A stretch of DNA of 64,000 bases from the NCBI RefSeq assembly GCF_030409505.1, contig NZ_JAUFPZ010000002.1, forward strand, positions 1,929,501 through 1,993,500, written 5' to 3'. Position numbers and translations under genes: made by a program. Below the pieces are notes generated by a model that was not told the origin of the DNA, made no database searches, and saw nothing but the letters and a program-made list of their open reading frames with translations. Below, one piece after another: positions 53,497-62,260 of this stretch; position 1 is the first letter of the stretch, and each line of letters begins with the position of its first letter. This DNA comes from Zunongwangia endophytica. Its GTDB lineage: Bacteria > Bacteroidota > Bacteroidia > Flavobacteriales > Flavobacteriaceae.

Positions 53497-54117
53497 TTAC
53501 ATTATTTCTAAGCTTCCTTTTCCTTCTCTTATAACTTCAGGTTCGGTAGTGGTCATATCGATCACAGTACTCGGAGTATTATCTCCATATCCTCCATCAA
53601 TAACAATTTCAACAAGATTATCCCATTTTTCAAGAATCAATTCAGGATCTGTGGTATACTCAATAACCTCATCCTCATCTCTAATTGAAGTAGACACAAT
53701 TGGATTCCCAAGCTCTTCGACAATAGCTCTACAAATATTATTATCTGGAATACGAATCCCGACAGTTTTCTTTTTCTTGAATACCGTTGGTAAATTATTA
53801 TTTCCCGGTAGAATAAAAGTATAAGGCCCAGGTAAGCAACGCTTCAATATTTTAAATGTAGCGGTATCTATTTGCTTCACATAATCTGATAGATTACTTA
53901 AGTCGTGGCAAATAAAACTAAAGTTCGCTTTATCTAGTTTCACCCCTTTGATCTGAGCAATTTTCTCTAACGCAGTATTGTTAGTGATATCGCAACCCAA
54001 ACCATAAACGGTATCGGTTGGATAGATCACAAGACCGCCATTTCGTAAAGTTTTTACAACTTTGGAAATCTCACGCGGATTTGGATTTTCGTTATATATA
54101 CGAACAATCTCTGCCAT
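53497..54117 (-). CDS. tsaC: L-threonylcarbamoyladenylate synthase
   Basis: 206 residues, a single YrdC/Sua5 domain: VVKTLRNGGLVIYPTDTVYGLGCDI, ANFSFICHDLSNLSDYV, CLPGPYTFILPG, TVGIRIPDN, GNPIVSTSIR and STVIDMT. It makes threonylcarbamoyl-AMP for t6A at tRNA position 37. It lacks the Sua5 C-terminal domain, so TsaC is the nearer name. 3 bp after the DUF2945 gene and ends at the terminator 53441-53472. Confidence 0.93.
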   Translation of the reverse strand: MAEIVRIYNENPNPREISKVVKTLRNGGLVIYPTDTVYGLGCDITNNTALEKIAQIKGVKLDKANFSFICHDLSNLSDYVKQIDTATFKILKRCLPGPYTFILPGNNNLPTVFKKKKTVGIRIPDNNICRAIVEELGNPIVSTSIRDEDEVIEYTTDPELILEKWDNLVEIVIDGGYGDNTPSTVIDMTTTEPEVIREGKGSLEIM

Positions 54118-54120
54118 ATA

Positions 54121-54333
54121 TTAATCTGCTTTTTTAACTTCTTTTTCTAGTTTTAGGACTTTGCTTCCATCCTCCTGCTCGATATACAAGGCTTTATTTC
54201 CCTGCTCTCCTTTTCTGGTAATCTCACTTCCATCGATAGTTTTGGTAACTTCTTCAGTATACGTTTCGGTTACTTTGCCAGTCGCAGTTCCGTTACCCCA
54301 ATCCCACTTTACATTACTTCCTTTTTGAATCAT
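54121..54333 (-). CDS. DUF2945/HVA1-type small protein
   Basis: 70 residues from the ATG at 54333. The longer frame to 54414 adds a non-homologous, AT-rich N-terminus. The sequence MIQKGSNVKWDWGNGTATGK and the following VTETYTEEVTKTIDGSEITR, GNKALYIEQEDGSKVLKLEKE match the small Tudor-like domain of hypervirulence-associated DUF2945 proteins. Function unknown. Co-transcribed with tsaC (3-bp gap). Confidence 0.82.
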   Translation of the reverse strand: MIQKGSNVKWDWGNGTATGKVTETYTEEVTKTIDGSEITRKGEQGNKALYIEQEDGSKVLKLEKEVKKAD

Positions 54334-54444
54334 CTTTTTTCTTTTCAAGGTAAAAAGAAAATCATATTCAGAATATCTGAATAACAGAAATTTAACTTGA
54401 ACCCCATAATTCAATTCCGAGGTTATAAAACTAAAATGACTCTA

Positions 54445-56778
54445 TTAAGAAAGCAATTTCAATTTTGCGAATCTTAGCAGCAGCTTTTTAATACCACCAT
54501 TTTCAAAATTTATTTCAGCCTTTCTATCTTGTCCAACTCCATCGATTCCAAGAACTTTTCCTTTTCCGAAACGCATATGTTCTACTTCATTACCAACTTC
54601 AAGCTGAATAGCATTTGTAGCTTTGGCAGGCTCTGTAGCTGCTGGTCTTAATTTTCTTAGTTTCCTTAATTGCTCCTCGGTAGGCTTATGTGCCGGTGGT
54701 GGCGTACCTGCTTTTGGTTTTGTTTGCCGCAGTTTGGATTTATCAACCTCATCTCCAAAAATATCGGTATTGATAAGCGGTTTGTATTTATAATCATCCT
54801 GCGGAATCATATAATCTAAAAATTTCTCGTCTATTTCTTCAATAAATCGACTTGGCTCAGCGTCCACCAGTTTTCCCCAACGATATCTACTTTGCGTATA
54901 GGTTAGAAACGCCTGTTTCTCGGCTCTGGTTACCGCCACGTAAAATAAGCGACGTTCTTCTTCTAGCTCAGATCTCGTATTCATACTCATTCCAGAAGGG
55001 AATAAATCTTCTTCCAAACCAACAATATAAACGTATGGAAACTCTAATCCCTTAGCCAAGTGAATCGTCATTAAGGCTACACGATCTTCATCTTCTGTTT
55101 CCTTATCTAAATCGGTTGCTAAAGCCACATCCTCTAAAAATTCTGCTATAGAACCATTAGCATCTGCCAGCTCTTTCTGTTCTTCAACAAAATCTTTAAT
55201 ACCGTTTAGTAATTCTTCAATATTCTCAATTCTGGCAATACCTTCTGGCGTTCCGTCTTTCTTAAGTTCCTGCACCAAACCGGTCTTTTTTGCTACAGTA
55301 TCGGCTACGGTAAAGGCATCGGCATTCTGAGCCAAAATTGTAAAATGTTTGATCATATTTACAAAATTGTCCAGCTTTGTACGCGTGCTCTTAGTAATTT
55401 TAATCTCAGGAAGATGATCCAGATTTTCTAAAACTTCGAAAATCGATTTTCCGTATTTATTGGCAGCGATACTTAATCGATCCATCGTTGTTGCCCCAAT
55501 ACCTCGAGCCGGATAATTAATAACACGCTTTAAAGCTTCTTCATCTTTAGGATTTATTAATAATCGTAAATATGATAAAACGTCTTTAATTTCTTTACGT
55601 TGATAGAATGACAATCCTCCGTAAATTCGGTATGGAATATCTCTTTTTCGCAATGCATCTTCCATCGCACGACTTTGCGCATTGGTTCGGTATAAAATAG
55701 CGAAATCACCATTCGCCATTTGATTCTGCATCTTATTCTCGAAAATAGAACTTGCTACATATCTTCCTTCTTCACCATCGGTAAGCAATCTATTAACCAC
55801 TATTTTTGGGCCATCATCATTAGCTGTCCAGACCACCTTATCCAGTTTGGTCTGGTTTTTATCGATAATCGAGTTGGCTGCATTTACAATATTTCCGGTA
55901 GAACGGTAATTCTGCTCCAAGCGGTACATCTCTACACCTTCGTAATCTTTCTGGAAGTTCAGGATATTATTAATATTCGCGCCTCGAAAGGCATAAATAC
56001 TTTGCGCATCATCACCCACCACACATATATTCTGAAATTTATCAGACAATGCTTTTACAATAAGATACTGCGAGTGGTTGGTATCCTGGTACTCATCTAC
56101 TAAAATATAACGGAAACGGTTTTGATATTTCTGAAGTACTTCAGGAAAGCGATTTAAAAGCTCATTGGTTTTCAGCAATAAATCATCAAAATCCATTGCT
56201 CCCGCTTTGAAACAACGCTGTACATATTCCTGATAAATTTCGCCCATTCTTGGCTTTTTGCTCATCGCATCGGCCTCCATTAATTCAGGATTATTGAAGT
56301 AAGCTTTCACAGTAATCAAACTGTTTTTATAAGACGAAATTCGGCTATATACCTGCTTATATTTATACACATCTTTATCAAGCTGCATATCTTTTATAAT
56401 CGCTCTAATCACACTTTGTGAATCCTGCGTGTCATAAATCGTAAAATTGGAAGGATAACCTAACTTATCGGCTTCAAAACGCAAAATCTTAGCAAAAACC
56501 GAGTGGAATGTTCCCATCCACAGATTTTTAGCTTCACTTCTACCTACAATCTGCGCGATACGATGCTGCATCTCTCTCGCGGCTTTATTGGTAAAAGTTA
56601 GCGCAAGAATATTAAAGGCATCAATACCTTTACTCATCATGTATGCGATCCTATAGGTAAGCACACGGGTTTTGCCAGAGCCGGCACCCGCAATTACAAT
56701 CATAGGACCTTCAATCTGCAACGTTGGTGCCCTTTGGGCATCATTCAATTCGGATAAATAAGCTTCCAATTCCTTCAA
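54445..56778 (-). CDS. UvrD/PcrA-type ATP-dependent DNA helicase
   Basis: 777 residues, superfamily 1A. Motifs: Walker A MIVIAGAGSGKTRVLTYRIA, FHSVFAKILR, Walker B VDEYQDTNHSQY, VVGDDAQSIYAFRGA, YRSTGNIVNAANSII, IYGGLSFYQRKEIKD, MTIHLAKGLEFPYVYIVGLEEDLFPS and YVAVTRAE. The C-terminal Tudor-like tail (VEHMRFGKGKVLGIDG) is the UvrD/PcrA end that meets RNA polymerase. Repair and conflict-resolving helicase. The start is TTG at 56778, since no ATG lies nearby and the N-terminus fits. Monocistronic. Confidence 0.95.
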   Translation of the reverse strand: MKELEAYLSELNDAQRAPTLQIEGPMIVIAGAGSGKTRVLTYRIAYMMSKGIDAFNILALTFTNKAAREMQHRIAQIVGRSEAKNLWMGTFHSVFAKILRFEADKLGYPSNFTIYDTQDSQSVIRAIIKDMQLDKDVYKYKQVYSRISSYKNSLITVKAYFNNPELMEADAMSKKPRMGEIYQEYVQRCFKAGAMDFDDLLLKTNELLNRFPEVLQKYQNRFRYILVDEYQDTNHSQYLIVKALSDKFQNICVVGDDAQSIYAFRGANINNILNFQKDYEGVEMYRLEQNYRSTGNIVNAANSIIDKNQTKLDKVVWTANDDGPKIVVNRLLTDGEEGRYVASSIFENKMQNQMANGDFAILYRTNAQSRAMEDALRKRDIPYRIYGGLSFYQRKEIKDVLSYLRLLINPKDEEALKRVINYPARGIGATTMDRLSIAANKYGKSIFEVLENLDHLPEIKITKSTRTKLDNFVNMIKHFTILAQNADAFTVADTVAKKTGLVQELKKDGTPEGIARIENIEELLNGIKDFVEEQKELADANGSIAEFLEDVALATDLDKETEDEDRVALMTIHLAKGLEFPYVYIVGLEEDLFPSGMSMNTRSELEEERRLFYVAVTRAEKQAFLTYTQSRYRWGKLVDAEPSRFIEEIDEKFLDYMIPQDDYKYKPLINTDIFGDEVDKSKLRQTKPKAGTPPPAHKPTEEQLRKLRKLRPAATEPAKATNAIQLEVGNEVEHMRFGKGKVLGIDGVGQDRKAEINFENGGIKKLLLRFAKLKLLS

Positions 56779-56939
56779 ATTTTAAAAGCGTGAATTTAAC
56801 CAAAATGAATCAATTTCTAAACTTAGCAGCTCATTAGTTTTAAACACCGATTAGCTTATTCAGAATAGTTTAGAATTTTTATTATTTTTAGTCAGATTAC
56901 TTCATTACTCACTAATCAATTCCATTTTAACAATATTAC

Positions 56940-58226
56940 ATGAAAAAACTGTACTTTTTATCCCTCTCCTTTTTCTCTCTACTCAGTTACGGTCAGCAAT
57001 TAGATAACGATATCCAAAAAGATATCACCTCTATAGAAGATAAGGTGATCGAATGGCGAAGAGATTTCCACGAGCATCCTGAACTCTCGAATCGTGAATT
57101 TGAAACTGCTGAAAAAATCACAAAACATTTAAAAAACCTAGGACTTAAAGTTGAAACTGAAGTTGCTAAAACCGGAGTAGTCGCTTTGCTGAAAGGTGAT
57201 CATCCCGGAAAAGTGGTCGCATTACGAGCAGATATTGATGCTTTACCGGTAACGGAAAGAAATGATCTCCCTTTTAAATCTGAAGTAACTACCGAATTTA
57301 TAGGAGCACAAACCGGAGTAATGCATGCTTGTGGTCATGATACGCACACCGCGATTCTAATGGGCGTTGCTGAAGTTCTTTCTAGGCACAAAGATAAAAT
57401 TCATGGTACCGTAAAATTTATCTTTCAACCTGCTGAAGAAGGACCACCACCGGGTGAAGAAGGTGGCGCCGCATTGATGATCAAAGAAGGGGTTTTAAAA
57501 AATCCCGATGTAGATGCGATTTTTGGATTACATATAAATTCTGAAACACCTGTTGGCACCATCCGCTATAAACCTGAAGGTACGATGGCTGCGGTAGAAC
57601 GTTTTGTGATCAATGTAAAAGGAAAACAGACCCATGGTTCACAACCCTGGAGTGGTACTGATCCTATTCTTATATCAGCAAAAATTATCGATGGTTTACA
57701 AACAATTATTAGCCGTGATTCTAAATTGATCGATGCTGCTGCGGTAATTACTGTTGGAAAAATAACCAGTGGCGTACGTTTTAATATTATTCCTGAAAGT
57801 GCTGAAATGATTGGAACTGTGCGAACGCTAGAACCAAATATGCGTGAAAAGATTTTAAGCCGAATGAGGGAAATGGTTCCTAAACTAGCTGAAGCATATG
57901 GCGGTGAAGCTACTATTGAAATTCAGAATAATACTGCGGTTACTTATAACGATATTGCACTAACCAGCCAGATGCTTCCAAGCTTACAAAAGGTGGCTGG
58001 TGAAGATCATGTAGAATTAGTAAAAGCAACTACGGGAGGCGAAGATTTTTCATTTTTTCAGGAAGAAGTTCCGGGTCTTTATTTCTTTTTAGGTGGACAA
58101 CCTTTAAACAGTGATGAACCAGCGCCACATCATACGCCCGACTTTTTTATTGATGAAAGCGGATTATTACTCGGTGTAAAAGCAATGACACAATTGGCGT
58201 TGGATTATTTGAATCCGCCACAATAA
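56940..58226 (+). CDS. M20-family amidohydrolase/carboxypeptidase, exported
   Basis: 428 residues. A signal peptide (LYFLSLSFFSLLSYGQ) precedes an M20D amidohydrolase of the IAA-amino acid hydrolase/hippuricase type: WRRDFHEHPELSNREFETAEKI, ALRADIDALPVTE, HACGHDTHTAILMG (metal ligands), FIFQPAEEGPPPGEEGGA, FGLHINSETPVG and TGGEDFSFFQEEVPGLYFFLGG. Cleaves N-acyl amino acids or dipeptides in the envelope. Divergent from uvrD (161-bp spacer). Followed by a long hairpin at 58238-58313. Confidence 0.92.
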   Translation: MKKLYFLSLSFFSLLSYGQQLDNDIQKDITSIEDKVIEWRRDFHEHPELSNREFETAEKITKHLKNLGLKVETEVAKTGVVALLKGDHPGKVVALRADIDALPVTERNDLPFKSEVTTEFIGAQTGVMHACGHDTHTAILMGVAEVLSRHKDKIHGTVKFIFQPAEEGPPPGEEGGAALMIKEGVLKNPDVDAIFGLHINSETPVGTIRYKPEGTMAAVERFVINVKGKQTHGSQPWSGTDPILISAKIIDGLQTIISRDSKLIDAAAVITVGKITSGVRFNIIPESAEMIGTVRTLEPNMREKILSRMREMVPKLAEAYGGEATIEIQNNTAVTYNDIALTSQMLPSLQKVAGEDHVELVKATTGGEDFSFFQEEVPGLYFFLGGQPLNSDEPAPHHTPDFFIDESGLLLGVKAMTQLALDYLNPPQ

Positions 58227-58237
58227 TAAACAGGAAA

Positions 58238-58313
58238 TTCTAAAATTTCCGAAAGGTACTTTTTCTTTAACTTTGGCGTTTAAATCAAGAAAGGGTACCT
58301 TTCGATTTTAGAA
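58238..58313 (+). ncRNA. Long RNA hairpin before the DUF7935-like gene (possible leader element or terminator)
   Basis: Arms 58238-58267 and 58287-58313 can form 27 RNA base pairs, including two adjacent G-U pairs, with one 3-nt bulge and a 19-nt loop. The two T-to-G positions pair only in the + strand RNA. It ends 8 nt before the ATG at 58322 and has no T run after it, so a role in translation or RNA stability of the next gene is more likely than termination. A smaller perfect hairpin (ggaaatt-ctaa-aatttcc, 58233-58250) overlaps the left arm and could be an alternative fold. Confidence 0.5.
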
Positions 58314-58321
58314 CAAATACC

Positions 58322-58843
58322 ATGAGCGATACCGATTTATTGCAATTACTTTATACCATTTTACCAGCTTTGATTGTTGGAGGCGTGGCTTTTTATTTTT
58401 TTAAGACCTATTCTGAAAACGAAAACCGAAGACGCCGATTTCTTCTACATCAGGAAAATCAAAAAACAGCATTACCGTTAAAACTTCAGGCTTATGAGCG
58501 AATGGCTCTTTTCTTAGAACGTATTTCACCAGGAAATTTACTCGTTAGAATTCGCCCGGAAAATGCCGATAAAATTCAATATGCGAATACTTTGGTATCT
58601 GCGATCGATCAGGAATTTGAACATAATCTGGCACAGCAAATTTATGTTTCTAATGAATGCTGGAATTATGTAAAAACAGCCAAAAATGCTACTATTTCAT
58701 TAATTAGACAGACCGCTGCAGATAACACGGTAGAAAATGCCGCGATGCTGCAGGAAAAAGTATTAACTATTCTAATGGACGAAGATGCACCAACGGTTGC
58801 TGCACTGACTTATGTAAAGAATGAAGTAAAGGAGTTTGTTTAA
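58322..58843 (+). CDS. DUF7935-like membrane-anchored protein
   Basis: 173 residues. One N-terminal membrane helix (LYTILPALIVGGVAFYFF), then a charged stretch NENRRRRFLLHQENQKTALPLKLQAYERMALFLERI and a helical domain to the C-terminus. I recall this arrangement as a flavobacterial family now called DUF7935; function unknown. The gene is preceded by a long RNA hairpin (58238-58313). Confidence 0.7.
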   Translation: MSDTDLLQLLYTILPALIVGGVAFYFFKTYSENENRRRRFLLHQENQKTALPLKLQAYERMALFLERISPGNLLVRIRPENADKIQYANTLVSAIDQEFEHNLAQQIYVSNECWNYVKTAKNATISLIRQTAADNTVENAAMLQEKVLTILMDEDAPTVAALTYVKNEVKEFV

Positions 58844-58996
58844 TCTTTAGTTGATAGTTTTTAACTAAAGGCGTAAAAATACTTACAACGATCTATATTT
58901 CTGAATTAGATTTTATAATAGATTAGAATTACAATAAAACTTATCAAAGAAGAAAAATCATTCAAGCAAAAGAGAGATTATCAATAGTTTTCTTTA

Positions 58997-59872
58997 ATGC
59001 AGATAAATTTTTATTACTCTAATGTGAAGAATTTTATTACTACACTTCTTTTACAACCATATCCTTTCTATTATGAAGGAAAAAGTCTAAGAATAATTAT
59101 TATTCTTTTTTTATTCATGACCTTCTCTTTCAATTACGCGTTCGAACCTTTTAATGTCGAGTTTTCAGAACATAAAATGAATTATTTCTGGATATCGATA
59201 ATTCATTCTATTACACCCGTAATCATTCTTATTATACTTTCTATAATAGGAAAATTATTTAGACTCGAACACAAATGGAATATAGCAAAAGAGGTGATTT
59301 TAATCTTACTTTTTTTTACCCTTGTAGGTCTAGGTCAATATTTGATTCGGGATTTGATTTATAATAACGAAAACAATTGGTCATTACATTATTTGCAAGA
59401 AGAGATTAGAAATACATTTTTAGTAGGCTCTTTATTTGTTACTATTTTAATCCCTTACAACTTCAATAGATTAAATAACAAACATAGGAGTAATGCAAAT
59501 TCTTTGAATAATACAATTAACGATAATTCCAATTTAGCTTTCCATAGTAAAGACAGAATTAAAATTAACAATTTTGAATTCAACATAGACGATTTTATGT
59601 TCGCAAAATCTGAAGGGAATTATTTGGAAATATATCTTCAGAAAAATCCTCAGGATAAGGAACTAATTCGGGGTACGATGAAAAACCTAGAAGCTAATTT
59701 AAAAACACATCCATCCATAATTAAAACACATCGCTCGTATCTCGTAAATAGTAAATACATAGAAAACATTAAAGGGAATGCTCAAGGTTATCAACTTCAA
59801 ATTGATCAATATATCGTTCCTGTCTCAAGAAATATGATTGAACATTTTAATTTAAACATGAAACGCGCATAA
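58997..59872 (+). CDS. Membrane-bound LytTR-family transcriptional regulator
   Basis: 291 residues. Four predicted membrane helices (IIIILFLFMTFSFNYAF, ISIIHSITPVIILIILSIIG, EVILILLFFTLVGLGQYLI and TFLVGSLFVTILIPYNF) are followed by a linker and a LytTR DNA-binding domain (about 195-290): FMFAKSEGNYLEIYLQ, IRGTMKNLEANLKTHPSIIKTHRSYLVNSKYIENI and VPVSRNMIEHF. A one-component membrane regulator. The acyltransferase gene 92 bp downstream is probably its target: two 12-bp direct repeats sit between them (59884-59915). Confidence 0.9.
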   Translation: MQINFYYSNVKNFITTLLLQPYPFYYEGKSLRIIIILFLFMTFSFNYAFEPFNVEFSEHKMNYFWISIIHSITPVIILIILSIIGKLFRLEHKWNIAKEVILILLFFTLVGLGQYLIRDLIYNNENNWSLHYLQEEIRNTFLVGSLFVTILIPYNFNRLNNKHRSNANSLNNTINDNSNLAFHSKDRIKINNFEFNIDDFMFAKSEGNYLEIYLQKNPQDKELIRGTMKNLEANLKTHPSIIKTHRSYLVNSKYIENIKGNAQGYQLQIDQYIVPVSRNMIEHFNLNMKRA

Positions 59873-59883
59873 GAGGTTTTGCT

Positions 59884-59915
59884 AACTATCACAAAGGCTT
59901 GTCAACCATCACAAA
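59884..59915 (+). promoter_or_regulatory. Paired 12-bp direct repeats, candidate LytTR binding site
   Basis: aactatcacaaa (59884-59895) and aaccatcacaaa (59904-59915) differ at one base and are 20 bp apart start to start, about two helical turns, as LytTR dimers need. A TATTTTCG box (59942-59949, 7 of 8 to the -7 consensus) follows without a -33 element, which fits an activator-dependent promoter. Confidence 0.6.
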
Positions 59916-59964
59916 TTCTACATAATAAGCTTAAGTAATTCTATTTTCGACGAAAAAAATAGGA

Positions 59965-61113
59965 ATGAAAACAAGTAGATATTACTACATCGATTCATTA
60001 AGAGTAATAGCCATTTTAATGATGTTCTTTTATCACGTTTTTATGGTGTTCGTGGCAGAATGGGATTGGCATATCAAAAATACAGAAACAAGCAATGTTC
60101 TCTTGGAAATAAATTATTGGATGGCCACTTTTAGAATGCCTTTACTTTTCTTTGTTTCTGGATACATTTCCTACATTTTAATGGACCGATTAGATTGGAA
60201 AGCATTTACCATTCAGAGATTTATGCGTTTAATAATTCCAACTATTATTTGGACTTTTATTCTTGTAGCTCCACAAATATATTTTGAAAGAAAATTAGAA
60301 GGAATTGACCAAAATTATATCGAATTTTATCAATCATTTTTAGAATTTAAATGGTGGCCAAATGGGAATTTTCATTGGTTACATTTGTGGTTTATCCCTT
60401 ACTTATTTTGTTATAACATATTATCAATTCCACTATTCTATGCATTAAAAAAGAACAATAAATTCACACGGATATTAGATTCATTTTTTAAAAAGCATTA
60501 TTCTATTTTTGCTTACGTCTTTATAGCTATAATTCCATATACATTTTTGTCGGTTCGTTATGAAACTACGCACGACTTAATAAATGACATAGCAAGACAC
60601 TCCTTCTTTATATTCTTTATCATTGGTGGTTTACTTTTCTTTAAATTTTATCAGGTAATGGACATAGTGCAATCTAAAAGAAACTTATTCTTGAAGTTTG
60701 CTTTTTTATCTATTGTATTAATAGATATTTTGCGTTGGAACGGCTGGGAACCTTTTGATATTTGGGAAAATTGGATTGAAAAACCACAAACATATCTTTT
60801 TATAGGTCTTATAAACTTCAATTCTTGGATGTGGGTTTTAGCAATTTTAGGCTACGGAAAGAAATATTTAAACAAAAAAAGTAAGCTACTTAGTTATATG
60901 AACACAGCAGTGTATCCATTTTATATTTTACATCAAACAATTATTGTAATAATAGCCTACTATGTCGTCGGAACTAAAGATGCAGTGTCTTTGAAAATTT
61001 TATTTTTACTAATTGTATGTTTTTCCATAATAGTTCTAACGTATCATTTACTAATTAGACCATATAACCCTATGAGATTTTTATTTGGGATGAAGAAGAA
61101 ACGAATAAAATAA
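59965..61113 (+). CDS. Acyltransferase-3-family membrane protein
   Basis: 382 residues with ten to eleven membrane helices. The family start YYIDSLRVIAILMMFFYHVFMVF carries the essential His, FRMPLLFFVSGY follows, and HWLHLWFIPYLFCYNIL and YPFYILHQTIIVIIAYYVVG are typical of OpgC/OafA-like O-acyltransferases. It moves acyl groups to periplasmic or surface glycans or lipids; the substrate is unknown. Probably activated by the LytTR regulator encoded just upstream. Confidence 0.88.
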   Translation: MKTSRYYYIDSLRVIAILMMFFYHVFMVFVAEWDWHIKNTETSNVLLEINYWMATFRMPLLFFVSGYISYILMDRLDWKAFTIQRFMRLIIPTIIWTFILVAPQIYFERKLEGIDQNYIEFYQSFLEFKWWPNGNFHWLHLWFIPYLFCYNILSIPLFYALKKNNKFTRILDSFFKKHYSIFAYVFIAIIPYTFLSVRYETTHDLINDIARHSFFIFFIIGGLLFFKFYQVMDIVQSKRNLFLKFAFLSIVLIDILRWNGWEPFDIWENWIEKPQTYLFIGLINFNSWMWVLAILGYGKKYLNKKSKLLSYMNTAVYPFYILHQTIIVIIAYYVVGTKDAVSLKILFLLIVCFSIIVLTYHLLIRPYNPMRFLFGMKKKRIK

Positions 61114-61351
61114 TTCTGGAAAGGCACTAAAAAGATATCTACATTTCATCGCAAATAGTGGTATAATTTTTTGCCCCTGCCTCGCCGGCAAGATGACAAA
61201 GCGCAGCGGAATGGAGAAGTCTCATTTTCAAATTGTCTCATTCCCGCCTCATCAAATTTCCAAATCAGCACATTATCAAATCATCCATTTTCTAACGGTG
61301 AAGCGGTTTCAATTCTCTTTTCTAAATTCTAATTTCTACTAAACCTCAGCT
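61114..61351. other. Convergent spacer with low-complexity, repeat-like sequence
   Basis: No gene. Around 61168-61220 there is a GC-richer fragment (gcctcgccggcaagatgaca) that looks like decayed dispersed sequence. From 61222 a run of variants of cattttcaaattg/catcaaattt/caaatcagcacatt/catcaaatca follows, typical of degenerate flavobacterial intergenic repeats. No terminator hairpin was recognised. Confidence 0.45.
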
Positions 61352-62260
61352 TTAGGCCTTCTTTTCAGCTTCTTTATCTTGTTTTACTTTTTTCTCAGCG
61401 TAATCATAGCCCTGCTTCCACCATTCGGTCATTAATTTTTTATTGAAAACAAGCGAATTTTCGGTAAGTTTTGTCGGAGTATAGAAAATATTCAACTTCA
61501 CATTTTTATTAAGCGCTGCAAGTTTTCCTTCAATCACATCATGATATTCGACTTGATCTAAAACAAAGCTGTATAAATTCATCATTAAACTGAATGGATT
61601 TTTACCCAAAACCTTATTGTATTCCATATTTTCAGCCTCTAAAATAATGGCATCAACCTCAGTTGCACCTCGTTTTATCGCTTCCCGAATAGGAACTACA
61701 CAGCCTAAACCACCATCGGCATATTCGTAACCATTTTTTTTGGCCAGACTCATAAATGGAATATAATTACAGGAAATCCAGATCCAGTCGCAAAAATCAT
61801 CGTAAGAGAAATCGTGAATAGACTTGTATTCTACTCGGTTTCTGGATAAATTCGATACGGTTACAATCACATCGCCTACCTGATTCTTTAGATTTCTGAA
61901 ATTCTCTTCAGAAAAATTCCTGCGAATATGCTTTAAAAGATTCTTACTTTCTCCAAAAGTTCGCTTCTGTTTTAAAAACTGCCAGAACATGTTAAAGTAG
62001 TTAATCGTCACATATTCCCGGCCTTCCTTTTTCTTAACTATAAAAGGATTTAAACTAAAAATTTTACGCTGATTTACATTCGTGTAGAGATCGTAAACTT
62101 TTTGAATATTACCTTCCGCCAGATGCGGAATCAAAAGACTTCCGGTAGAAGTGCCTAGAAAAAGGTCATACTTTTTCTTTTCGGCTTCCATTAAATATTG
62201 GGCTACTCCGCCTGCAAATGCTCCTTTACTGCCGCCGCCCGAAATCACCAATGCTCGCAT
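61352..62260 (-). CDS. Patatin-like phospholipase, second of a tandem pair
   Basis: 302 residues. Oxyanion loop LVISGGGSKGAFAGG at the N-terminus, nucleophile elbow GTSTGS (serine near residue 39), catalytic Asp in YADGGLG near residue 178. Short bacterial patatin acyl hydrolase, cytoplasmic or peripheral. Its ATG overlaps the stop of the upstream patatin gene by 1 bp (TAATG). About half of the residues match the neighbour along the whole length, so the pair is a tandem duplication. Confidence 0.9.
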   Translation of the reverse strand: MRALVISGGGSKGAFAGGVAQYLMEAEKKKYDLFLGTSTGSLLIPHLAEGNIQKVYDLYTNVNQRKIFSLNPFIVKKKEGREYVTINYFNMFWQFLKQKRTFGESKNLLKHIRRNFSEENFRNLKNQVGDVIVTVSNLSRNRVEYKSIHDFSYDDFCDWIWISCNYIPFMSLAKKNGYEYADGGLGCVVPIREAIKRGATEVDAIILEAENMEYNKVLGKNPFSLMMNLYSFVLDQVEYHDVIEGKLAALNKNVKLNIFYTPTKLTENSLVFNKKLMTEWWKQGYDYAEKKVKQDKEAEKKA

